A stretch of DNA of 64,000 nucleotides, taken from Chrysemys picta bellii (taxonomy: Eukaryota > Chordata > Testudines > Emydidae). A program made the translations under genes and the position numbers. Location: the NCBI RefSeq assembly GCF_011386835.1, contig NC_088795.1, positions 102,608,434-102,672,433 on the forward strand, written 5' to 3'. Positions within the stretch are counted from its first letter, which is position 1, and every line of letters starts with the position of its first letter. Below, one piece after another: positions 11,831 to 21,689 of this stretch. The notes under the pieces were generated by a model. It saw nothing but the letters and a program-made list of their open reading frames with translations. It ran no database searches and was not told the DNA's origin.

Positions 11831-12659
11831 TATTCATACCCTATGTACTATTGTAATAATCTTTGTACAAAATATTACTTGTGATGTATCAAGTGAAAAT
11901 TAATAACTCACTGGTCAATAATATCATGGTAAAATGTATGAAGGAACATTATATGTGATGTTATGATAATAAGATGGAATTATGACTGAAATGTGCTTAC
12001 TGAACAAATCTGGAGACATGGTAAATCTGTTTCTCAAAGACAAAGAACAAGCTGATGCCTCTAGCCAGGTGTCATCAAAGTTGATGGGCAATCACCTGTC
12101 AAGTGGCTATTCTTTGGCAATAGAGTGGGGCAGGAACAGATCAATCTTCTTTTTAGCGAACAAACAACGTGGAACCTTTCACCATGAGATTCCATGACTC
12201 CAAACTCACAGCAGGAATGAGTTTTGTCTAGTGGTAATCCGCAGGGAAATGCATTTTAAAGGGTGTCTGAACTCTAAAAGCGAGGACCAAAAACACACCG
12301 ATGTATCTCTCCCTATCTATTGTTCTCTATTGCTTAAAGAGAAAATGCAAACATCTATTTGACTTTGGAAATTTGGTCAGCCCTGTTGCTGGGAGCATGT
12401 GTAAAGGATTATATCTTGATCCAAGTCTAGTTTGTTAAGTTTTAGCACTAGAAAGTGTTTTATCTTTATTTCTCTTGTAACCATTTCTGAATCTAATGCC
12501 TTGTACTTGTATTCACTTAAAATATGTTTTTGTAGTTAAATAAACTTCTTTTATTCTTTAATCAAACTAATCAAGTGTTTTGTTTAAACTGAAATGTTGG
12601 CTAGCTCCACTTAAAGTAGCAAACTATTGTATATTGACCCCTTGCTAGGGCAATGGACT
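11831..12659. other. Unassigned DNA
   Basis: No element is recognised. The 71-codon plus-strand frame at 11982-12197 has no recognisable similarity and is left as a chance frame. Confidence 0.5.
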
Positions 12660-12812
12660 TATGATATCTGAACTGTCCAGCAGATGGAACTGTGGGGTTT
12701 ATGATAAAAGCATGAAATTTGCCACAGTCTTATGGCATAACCTAATATAGATTTTCAGATATGGGGCCATCACCATCTCATGCCATGTTGGCTGTGGCAG
12801 CCATTTTAACAA
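12660..12812 (+). repeat. Old dispersed repeat, inverted partner at 18408-18550
   Basis: Shared blocks in the reverse complement of 18408-18550 include GAACTGT, CTGTGGGGTTT, GATAAAAGCATGAAATTTG, GGCATAACCTAATA, TTCAGATATG, CTCATGC and TTGGCTGTG-CAGCCATTTT. Identity is roughly 70-75 percent by eye. Family unknown. Confidence 0.7.
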
Positions 12813-13504
12813 CATAGTCATAATTGGCAAATAACATTTTACAAATGGACATACTCAGGATGTATTCTTGGTTTTCCTTGAACATGACCTTAAAATTGGT
12901 GTAAGGACACATTCTATACTAATTTCGATTGTCAGTGTGGACTTGGCAGAATTTAATCACATTTCCCTTTTTTGTTTTCAGATGCTACTTTTGCTATGTG
13001 AAAACTGCTTGGTGATTGGGTAATAATTAACCGTACACAGCTGTGAAAGATATTAAATTACTATGGACTATTACTAGTTCTTCAAAGATGTCAAAAATAT
13101 ACAAGCTTGTTCAAGAGCCAGATCCATCGACCTAGACATCCCATTCTTCTCCTGACTGGAGCAAGTCTGTGCTTCGTTAGGAAGACACAGTTGCTGAGTT
13201 GATTAATCCAGTGGAATCGAAAAGATACAATGTTGGATCTGGCTATCAAATTATAGCAGAAAATATTTATGTTTCCATAAGATGAATGCACTTCCCATAT
13301 CCATAGATATATATAGATTAGATGATGGTGATGATTCTGAAAATACTTTGAACAACAACAATGGATGTTGCCACAAATCCTGCTACATCAAGTTTACCAG
13401 GACCAAACTTAAAAGAGCTGAGGGAAAAAAAGGAAATGAGACAGTGGCAGCCCAGGATCACCATTGGAGCCTTAAAAAAAACAAATCAGCATTGTATTAG
13501 GCGA
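12813..13504. other. Unassigned DNA
   Basis: No gene or element is recognised. Short frames at 13091-13291 and 13282-13500 show no domain. Confidence 0.5.
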
Positions 13505-15760
13505 TCCTCCAGTCATTTGGTACAGAGGCATATTTAAGCAATAGGTTCCATACCACAGTTAATAGTTCCGCAATTTCCTATGTAAGTTCCTTCAGAACTT
13601 TTGGGTTAATACCATCTGGTCCTGGTGAGCTATTACTAGTTAATTTATCAATTTGTTCCAAATCTTTCTCTATTGATACCTCAATCTGGGATAGTTCCTC
13701 AGATTTGTCACTTAAAAAGAATGACTCAGGTTTGAGAATCTCCCTTAAATCCTCTGCAGGGATGAACAATGCAAAGAATTCATTTAGGTTCTCCAAAACA
13801 CTTTGTCTTCCTTGAGTGCTCCTTTATCACCTTGATCATCCAGTGGTCCCACTGATTTTTTGACCAGCTTCCTACTTCTGATGTATTTTTAAAAAGTAGT
13901 TTGATTTTGGTATCTTTTGCTAATTGCCCTTCAAATTCTTTTTTTGCCTGGCTAATTTTACTTTTATATTGGATTTGCTACATTAATGCTCGTTCTATAC
14001 TTTCAATTTTTAAAGGATGCCTTTTTGCCTCTAACTACTTTTTAAAATCAGTAGTTTAGCTTGTTTTGGTCCTCTGATAGTTTTATTATTAATTATTATT
14101 ATTATTATTTGGGGGTATACATATCGTTTGAGCCTCTATTATGGTGTTTTAAAAAGTTTCCATGCAGTTTGCAGGCATTTCACTCTTGCAACGGATACTT
14201 TTAATTTCTGTTTAACAGGCTTCTCATTTTTGTACCCTAGTATTACAGTGTCCCATTGGTTTTCATTCCACCAAGTGTCTGTGATGTCTGTTATATCAAT
14301 ATCCTTATTTAAACACCCATCTTATATAGATTTCTAGCATTTGTATACAAGCACTTATAAAATGTGTCACCTTTTAGTTGTCTGCCTTCATGTGATGAAA
14401 TTGAATGGGACTCTTTTTCATTTGTCTGCTTCTCTTCAATTCCTACCTGTATTTTATCAACTTCTATCCTCTCCTCTTTACTAGGATATGGAGAATCCCT
14501 GTTAAAAGATCTTCCCCTATGGGATGTGTCTATCCGAACTATGTGCTCCTCTGCAACTGTCAGCTTCCTCCCAGCCCTTAGTTTAAAAACTCCTCTATGA
14601 CCCTTTTAATGTTACATGCCAGTGATCTGGTTTAAGTGGAGTCTATCCTTCCTGTATATGCTCCTCCTTTCCCAAAAGGTTTCCCAATCCCTAAGAAGCC
14701 TAAAACCCTTCTCCTTACTCCATCATCTCATCCATCCATTGAGATCCTGCAGTTCTGCCTGTCTAACTTGTCCCGCATGTGGAATTGGAAGAATTTCAGA
14801 AAATGCTTCTATGAAGTTCCTGGACTTCAATCTCTCACCTAGCAACCTAAACTTGGTCTCCAGGACCTCTCTCCTACCTTTCCTTATGTCACTGGTACCT
14901 ACGTGAACCATGGCCATCAGCTCCTCCCCAGCACTGTATATACGTCTACCTAGATATCTTCAGAGATCCACAATCTTTGCACATGGCAGGCAATTCACCA
15001 TGCTGTTCTCCTGGTCATCGCAAATACAGCCATCTATATTTCTAATGATCAAATCCCTCATTACTATTACCTATCTCTTCCTAATAACTATGATTTTCTC
15101 TCCCAAAGAGGTATCCTCAGTGTGAAAGGATACCACATTATCTGGAAGAGGGGTCCTAAATATGGGATCATTTCCCTCCATTCCAGTTTAATGTTCTCCT
15201 TTCCCAAGACTGTCAACCTCTTCAACAGTACAGAGGCTATCAGATTAGGGGTGAGGCTACCCTTCTGTCTCCCAGAAAGTCTCAACTATGTAACTCTAGA
15301 TGTTCCTTAGCTCCTCCAGTTCAACCACTCTTGTCTTAAAAACCCATACTCAGTCCCTGAGGGCCATGAGTTCCTTGCACTGAATGCACATATACTCCAC
15401 CTGCCTACAAAAGAGGTAATCACACAGGCTGTATTCAGTGCAATAAACTGAACAGCGCTTACTTTGATGCTGCATTATTTTTACTCTTCCGGCTTTGTTT
15501 TCTTTTCAGTTTTGGGTTTGGGTTTTTGTGTGTTTCGTGGTCTAAGTTTAGAGAATGTTAGATGTATCTGGCTTTCTTGCTCCTTCTCTAAACTCCCTCA
15601 CAAAACTCACGGTTGCTGATCCTGCTTGCGAGTCTCATGTCTCACCTACTAGGCGTGCCCACCTAGTAACTGTCAGCAGTCTGCACATCTTGCTCCAAAA
15701 CACAGACACACAATATACCAAAGGTCTCAGGGAAGATGAGGGTCTTTGTGGGATATGATA
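13505..15760 (-). mobile_element. CR1 LINE, 3'-truncated, retaining ORF1 and early ORF2
   Basis: Read on the minus strand, it runs from a 5' leader-like region (15480-15760), through ORF1 with an esterase segment (14723-15110), to the start of the RT at 13578-13796, whose frame carries SSPGPDGINPKVLKEL, a typical CR1 RT opening. The catalytic FADD part and the 3' end are missing, so truncation is at the 3' side, the opposite of ordinary LINE 5' truncation. It has many stops. Confidence 0.88.
14723..15110 (-). pseudogene. CR1 ORF1 SGNH-esterase remnant
   Basis: The minus-strand frame at 14723-14917 has HVGTSDI, then LETKFRLLGERLKSR, then FSEILPIPHAG. These correspond to blocks of the SGNH/GDSL-type esterase encoded by ORF1 of some CR1/L2 elements. 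HVGTNDI is the usual form, so the block Asn has become Ser. Upstream, near 15047-15082, the codons that should give a GDS nucleophile motif read RDL instead, removing the serine. In-frame stops separate the pieces. The enzyme would have acted in the LINE ribonucleoprotein; this copy cannot. Confidence 0.75.
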
Positions 15761-15849
15761 AAATGGTGTGAGAAGTAAATTAGAAAACCCACTAGGAAAA
15801 CTTAGTCCTCTACATTGAATGCCTTGGAAAGTTGTGACCCTGGTTCTTT

Positions 15850-17975
15850 GCAAAAGATTGTACTAATTACACTCACAGGGTGCTTTTTCACCTCCAAAAA
15901 AATGGTATGCCTTCAAACATTACATCCAGACAGAGCTAGAGAATTCCTAAAGAAGATGTTCACAAGACACAGCCTGTTTTCTCTGCAATTGTGCTTGACC
16001 ATGCTCAGGAGCAAAATAATGGCATAATCAAAGGAGATGATTTAGTTGGGGATTAGGTAATGCTTTCAGCAGGAGGTTAGACTATATGACCTCCTGAGGT
16101 CCCTTCTAACCCTATGATTCTATGATGGAGCTCTTGATTTCACACAAAGTCCAGAGACACTTTGGTGCTAGATGATAAGTGGGACAAGAGGTGACCAGGT
16201 TGATAGGATAATATGAACTTTCAGCAAAGACAGGAACCACCTGAAAAGGGTCTAATACAAAGCATAATGTGCAGGTGCAAGATGTCCAGGCTTCTTTTGC
16301 ATTACATGTCAAGGCACTTGTTGAGGTCATAGAAGACATGGGCAACCCTTTCTCAGAAGTGTGTGTAGACTTAGTTAAACTGACACCAAAGACATTGCAG
16401 ACCCTTATGTGAATGTTTCCATCAGGGAGTTTGAGAATATCAGGCAGTAGCAGTACACCACATTTGTAACAGACAGATTGCAAGACAAAACCAAGCCATT
16501 AACAGAGTTTATCAAGTGAAATAAACTCCCCTTGTTCACCAGATCTCCTGCAAGGAAGCTCTCCAAGACCAAATTGCAGCTCTCTTCTTTAAACAATGAC
16601 TGATCCCTCTTCCCAAAGCTGTACATAGCTTGCCAAATGCACAGCGAAAACTTTAATGATTTCTTTCAGCATGAGACTCAAGCATGTCCTTCTTTATTGT
16701 ATCAGATGGGAAAACTACATCTTGGCAAGAAATCTGACTGGATGGTTATTCTGGAGGACAGTGTTCAATTGCAAGATACAGCTTTAGCATCTAATGGCAT
16801 AATTTTTGATGGGACAGCTCTTATGAACATGTTGAAACCTGTTGCTAGTAACACATCTGATGATTATGCTATAAAAGTTTTCTTTCTATACCTCAAGACA
16901 CAGCTGCAGTGTTGTAGAAGGATGGCTATCGTGTGGTATGTTCACATTGCCAACAGTTTCAAGGCCAAGACCAGAAGCAGGAGAGGAAAGGGAATCAAAA
17001 GCAGTGCTAAGCCTTACATTCTTCTGAACTAAGCTGGCAAGAGTTTATGTGCACCAATGAAAATAAAAACAAACTCTTCTGCTTCCTTCAAAAATATATT
17101 GCAAAGTTGGCAATAGAAGGCAAAGGGGTAATCACCAGAGATGGTCAAGATGTACACAGCAGCTTTGCATATGATAACAGCCTTTTCTCAGGCAACCACA
17201 AGGAAGCAGATACCAGAGTAATGCTGCTGATGCATTCAGTCAAGGAAGTTCACATATGCACAGTTGACCCAGATATGGTAATCCTTGATATTACATATGT
17301 GCAAAAGGTTCAGCTTCCTGAACTGTAGATTGGACTTGGGACGGGCCAACACTTAAGATATGTACCTGATCATGACATAGCTTTTTCACTTGGTTCAAGC
17401 AAGTCAAAGGCTTTACCGATGTTTCATGCCTATACTGATTGTAACACAGCATCTCCCTGTGCTGGAAGAGGAAAGAAGACCTGAAAGGCATTTGAAGAAG
17501 TGTCCCTTGCTTTCATGGATTTGTCTGCTGCATCACAGTCTATAGAATGTTTGAACTATGTCTCTGTTGCATTGCTATGTCGTGCTTCTGTATGACAGGA
17601 CAAGTGTTACAAACGGTGTTGATACCCCCCCCCCCCCACACACACACACAAAAAGCCGCTCTTTACAGAAGGGCATGGCCCTGGAATTTCTCCCTCCAAC
17701 CAAATCTGCTCTGGTTCAGCATGGCAGGTGAGCTGCATACCAAGCAGGACACTGCTGGGGTCAGGCCTTGATACCTGCTCCTGAGTAACCCTCACCCAAA
17801 GAATAGGGATTTGTTGAGGGCACTGATGGATGCAGTCCACTGTGGACAACCCTCCCAGAAGCCAGTAATTATTATGAATTCATAAAATGTGACTGCAAAA
17901 TGGAGTGCCAGACAAGGAGCAAGTATGTCAAGGCAGCACTGAGTTACACTTCCCTCTGCCATTGGGTTGGAGAAT
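15850..17975 (+). pseudogene. Decayed gene of a large unnamed family with nuclease-like motifs
   Basis: Pieces in order: LDHAQEQNNGIIKGDD at 15994-16041; a stop-ridden middle with GNPF, KLPLF and LQLSSL-like words (16150-16630); an open frame at 16637-17032 with FNDFFQHETQACPS and KAKTRSRRGKGIK; an open frame at 17047-17328 with HKEADTRVML (17197) and TVDPDMVIL (17263); FHAYTDCNTAS at 17422; and a C-terminal Cys cluster KCDCKMEC at 17885-17908. I recognise this order from uncharacterised, intronless, multi-copy proteins of many animals (HEEADTR-type), for which I know no name. The E-A-D and D-x-D acidic pairs recall PIN/FEN-type nucleases; that is inference. Frameshifts, stops and a CR1 tail at 16039-16126 show that it is dead. 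The start is not identifiable. Confidence 0.72.
16039..16126 (+). mobile_element. CR1 3'-end inserted in the pseudogene
   Basis: GATTTAGTTGGGGATTAGG, GACCTCCTGAGGTCCCTTC and the terminal ATTCTATGA repeat mark a CR1 tail in plus orientation, about 88 bp long. It interrupts the decayed gene between its IIKGDD block and the following MISG-like block. Confidence 0.88.
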
Positions 17976-19339
17976 GAGATGTCTGAATATACTGAAGACT
18001 GTGAAAGACTTTCTTGTTTCTTCATTTTAGGCTGCAGGTTTATGTAAGCTGCCTTTTCAATCTTTTTGAGACACCACAATATCCTGTTATACATAGATCA
18101 ATCTGAAAGATTATCAGCAAAGAGAAATACAACTTTCTTTTCATGAATAGAAACTTGTAAACTTACTGGGTTCTTTTTCTATACAAATAATATTTTCATG
18201 AATATTCCCTAGTGACACACTATAGAGCATGTTAATTTTTAACATTTTTGTATAATCTCAAGCCATCACAATTCATTGCTTTATTTTTTAAGACACCCAA
18301 GACAATAGGGATATAAATGTACAAAAATTAAAATCCACTGGGATGATTTAATACCATAAACAACCAGTATCACAAAACATCAGCAGAAAAAAGTGCATTC
18401 AGAATTGAAAATGGCGGTCACAGCCAAGATAGCATGAGTTTGCAATACAGTACATATCTGAACATTTTTATTAGGTCATGCCCTAAGACTATCAAATTTC
18501 ATGCTTTCATCACAAACCCCACAGTTCTGATCTGCTATTAAGGCTCATCTATTTACAGTCTTCCTTGAACTTACATTAATTACTAAGCAATAACAACAAA
18601 TATTCATGGTTGATATCAAATCAGCTCATGAATGCACATAATCCAGCACAATTTGTGTAGAATATTATTCACTGTTGAACTGCTGTAATTGTTTGCAAAG
18701 GAGCAAAGACTGGCTCTTCTATTTGGTGGAATAATGTATCTTTCAGGACATTGATCTATTTGGCAAGAAGAATACACTTCTTATTAGACTGAAAACTTTT
18801 ATTGTTTAGACATGCAATTTGATTTATTTATTAGAACAGCCTTTAAAAAAAAACAAAAAAAACCCTCTCTATGAATTTACCAAAGGAAGCCCTGGCATTT
18901 TTAATTTAGTCTTTTCATTGGGTAACACATCCATTACATTTCTCTAACAATATTCAATAATCTGAAGAATTAAAAAGTCTTTATTTAAAAAGCGGAAACA
19001 TGAAATTCAAAATAAGAACTTTATTAATATAGTATGACACAATGAAATTATATTCCAGAGTCACCAGTTGGAAAATGTGTAGATATTTGTCAAATGGTAA
19101 TAAATAAACTGACATTACTATTACTCAGCTTTAAAAATAGCCCGTACTGACTTTCCCCATGTACTTGAAAACACATCATTACAGATCCATTTATCAGGTA
19201 TGTTCTATTGGGCTAATTTTATACTGTCATGTACTTTACAGAAATATGTAACATTTGATCAAGTGAGAGAATATGGAAATATATATATTTAGCACCATAG
19301 GAATGTATGACATTTTATAGAAAAATATTAAGGGATGCC
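17976..19339. other. AT-rich DNA with one old dispersed repeat
   Basis: Apart from the inverted repeat copy at 18408-18550, no element or gene is recognised. The minus-strand 100-codon frame at 17792-18094 overlaps the tail of the pseudogene and is a chance frame. Confidence 0.5.
18408..18550 (-). repeat. Inverted partner of the 12660-12812 repeat
   Basis: It is the reverse complement of 12660-12812 at roughly 70-75 percent identity by eye; see that entry for the shared blocks. Transposon ends or a target duplication were not found for either copy. Confidence 0.7.
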
Positions 19340-19729
19340 AATCCATTCCTGTTCTGGTGCAGAGCCCAGAGCAGAGACCAACTTTTTTTAGGCATTGCAA
19401 TGCTTAATTTTTAGGTGCCCTGCTACCTAGAGGATAGAACCCTCCATGGATACAACTTTATGTCCGCGGATAAATCGGTATCCACAGAATTGCAGGGCTC
19501 TCCCGGGAGCCACAGTGGCAAAAGGAACAAAATGTGGGGCTGCCGCTCCCAGGAGCCCAGCACCCCATGCTAGCAACTCCTTCATTGTGGCTGTACCACC
19601 AACAGCCCCACATACTTGGGCAGGCACCAGGCTCACTGGCAGCTGTTCCTGGTCGCACATTCGTGTTCAAGCAGCGCATACGCCCCCAGACAGGAGACCC
19701 GGACAGCTGCGTGGAAGGGTTGGAGGCAG
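19340..19729. repeat. GC-rich repeat-like segment
   Basis: The sequence TATGTCCGCGGATAAATCGG followed by GGTATCC and a GC-rich stretch recalls a dispersed turtle repeat, and it is much richer in GC than its surroundings. Ends could not be set. Overlapping frames of 61-121 codons on both strands are not supported as genes. Confidence 0.4.
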
Positions 19730-20320
19730 GGCTGGATGCCTAAGAATAGGATTCTCAGAACCCAGCAAGCTGAGCAGAGAGCTGCCTAAGCTAGTCAGTA
19801 GGAAATGTTGAGAAGAGAGATAGAACTTAGGTCCCACCCAACAAAACGTAGTTAGGGTATGTCTATACATATAGCACTGCAGTGGCCCACCTGTATGGTA
19901 GACGTTGTGTGCTAATGGGAGAAGCCGTCTCACCAACATAGTGCTGTGCACACAAACACTTATGTTGCTGTAACTTATGTGGCTCAGGAGGGTGCAATGT
20001 TCACACCCCTGAGTGACATACGTTTTGCCGACATAGTCTGTAGTGTAGACATAGCCTTAGATGCCTAACACTGCTCTAGGTTCAGAGCTATGAACCCGCA
20101 TTGGAGCTGGGGGCCTAAACCAGGTCAATTTTTTCTTACTGAGGAAAGAAAAAGGGAGACATACTTCTTTCTAGCCAATAGCACAGTGGTTAGGGCACTC
20201 ATCTGGGAGATGGAAAACCTGTTTTCAAATCCTTGATTTGACTGGTTTGGAGCAGTTTCCCATATGCCACGTGAGTGCCTGATGATAGAGTGACCAGGAG
20301 TCTGGTTTTCAACTGGAATA
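19730..20320 (+). repeat. Composite repeat, related to 50650-51720
   Basis: Words such as CCTAAGAATAGGATTC, CTGAGCAG-GAGCTGC and CTAAGCTAG recur in the same order at 50720-50775. Both copies then contain a Harbinger-type MITE. The segment near 20180-20250 (CAGTGGTTAGGGCACTCATC then TTCAAATCC) resembles tRNA A and B boxes, suggesting a tRNA-derived SINE part. Confidence 0.55.
19855..20056. mobile_element. PIF/Harbinger-type MITE
   Basis: The ends GGGTATGTCTATAC and GTGTAGACATAGCC form an imperfect terminal inverted repeat, flanked by TTA at 19852-19854 and 20057-20059. A 3-bp TWA duplication is the Harbinger signature. The element is 202 bp with no coding capacity. A degraded relative is at 788-912. 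Confidence 0.8.
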
Positions 20321-20755
20321 CCTGATCAAAAAGGGATCCTGGCGGCTCTGGTCAGCATTGCTGACCAGCCGTTGACTGTCCGGTTGATGGTGCCACGCAG
20401 CAGGGCTGACAGGTTCCTGCTAGCCTCGGTACTGCGCAGCTCCCAGGAAGCAACTGGCATGTCTCCCCTCTGGCTCCTTCATGTAGGGGCAGACAAGGGG
20501 CTCCGCACGCTGCCCCCACCCTAAGTGCTGTCCCCACAGCTCCCATTGGCCAGGAACCACAGCCAATGGGAGCTACGGGACATGGTGCCTGTGGACGGGG
20601 CAGCACGCAGAGCCATCTGGGCTCACCTACATATAGGAGCCAGAGCAGGAACATACCGCTGCTTCCGGGAGCTGCTTGAGGTAAGTGCCACCCAGAGCCT
20701 GGACCCCTGACCTCTTCCTGGGCCCCAATCCCCTTCCCACCCTTCGAACTCCTCA
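20321..20755. repeat. GC-rich repeat with internal inverted motif
   Basis: It contains CCCATTGGCCAGGAACC followed by the inverse CCAATGGGAGC, a feature common in turtle GC-rich repeats, and then a C-rich tail that ends directly at the PLE fragment. The ends are unclear. Frames of 61 and 134 codons here are composition artefacts. Confidence 0.5.
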
Positions 20756-21626
20756 ATCTACAACCTATAATGGAAAATGATCCCTCACTCTTACAGACCT
20801 TGGGAGGCAGGCCGGTCCTCGCTTACAGACAGCCTCCCAACCTGAAGCAAATACTCACCAGCAACTACACACCACACCTCAAAAACACTAACCTAGGAAC
20901 CAATCGCTGTATTCAACCCTGTTGCCTTCTCTGTCCCCATATCTACTCTAGCGACACCATCAGAAGACTCAACCACATCAGCTACACCATCAGGGGCTCA
21001 TTCACCTGCACATCTACTAATGTGATATATGCGGTCATGTGCCAGCAATGCCACTCTGCCATGTACATTGGCCAAACCGGACAGTCTCTATGTAAAAGAA
21101 TAAATGGACACAAATCAGACATCAGGAATGGTAACATACAAAAGCCAGGAGGAGACCACTTCAATCTCCCTGGACATTCAATAACAGATTTAAAAGTAGC
21201 CATCCTTCAACAACAAAATTAAAAAACCAGACTTCAAAGAGAAACTGCAGAGCTATAATTCATTGGCAAACTTAATACCATTAATTTGGGCTTGAATAGG
21301 GACTGGGAATGGCTGGCTCACTACAAAAGCAATTTTCCATCTCTTGGTATTGATGCCTTATCATCAATTATTGGGAGTGGACCACATTCACCCTGACTGA
21401 ATTGGCCTTGTCAACACTGATTCTCCACTTGTAAGGTAACTCCCTTCTCTTCATGTGCCAGTATATTTATGTCTGTATCTGTAATTTTTACTCCATGCAT
21501 CTGAAGAAGTGGGGGTTTTTACCCACAAAAGCTTATGCCCAAATAAATCTGTTAGTTTTTAAATAAACAATGGACTTCTCGTTGTTTTTGTGGATATAGA
21601 CTAACACGGCTACCTCTCTGATACTA
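20756..21626 (+). mobile_element. Penelope-like element, 3' part (endonuclease and tail)
   Basis: The 5'-truncated element holds the GIY-YIG endonuclease frame (20770-21222), a frameshifted remainder to about 21420, and a tail at 21480-21626. The tail includes TCCATGCATCTGAAGAA, AAGCTTATGCCCAAATAAAT and GACTAACACGGCTACCTCTC. The same tail, in both orientations, makes up the palindrome at 29005-29251, so it links the short palindromic repeats to a coding PLE. The reverse transcriptase part is absent. Confidence 0.85.
20770..21222 (+). pseudogene. GIY-YIG endonuclease domain of a Penelope-like element
   Basis: The open 150-codon frame holds the C-terminal endonuclease of a PLE. Visible marks: LAYRQPPNLKQIL at residues 18-30, a Cys/His cluster CCLLCPH at 51-57 as in the zinc-binding insert of PLE endonucleases, VIY at 85-87 as the GIY-equivalent strand, YIGQTGQ at 99-105, Arg110 and His114 in the catalytic helix, and DHFNLPGH at 129-136. 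PLEs use this nuclease to nick the target for primed reverse transcription. The Met at the start is not a real initiator because the RT should lie upstream. The frame breaks at 21220, where the family continues in another phase, so the copy is dead. Confidence 0.88.
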
Positions 21627-21689
21627 ATCTTTTTAGAATATGATGTGCTGTAAAAAACCATCCCACTTCTTTCCTGAAATCCTAGATAC

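Noticed and set aside
11422..11903. Overlapping frames of 63-144 codons on both strands
   Set aside because: Composition artefact of the GC-rich MITE at 11518-11822; no domain, no agreement between strands.
20165..20260. Possible tRNA gene because of A- and B-box-like words
   Set aside because: No cloverleaf with acceptor stem can be formed, and the sequence recurs within a dispersed repeat, so it is at best a tRNA-derived SINE part.
20982..21203. Minus-strand frame over the PLE endonuclease
   Set aside because: Shadow of the plus-strand GIY-YIG frame, whose motif order is clear.
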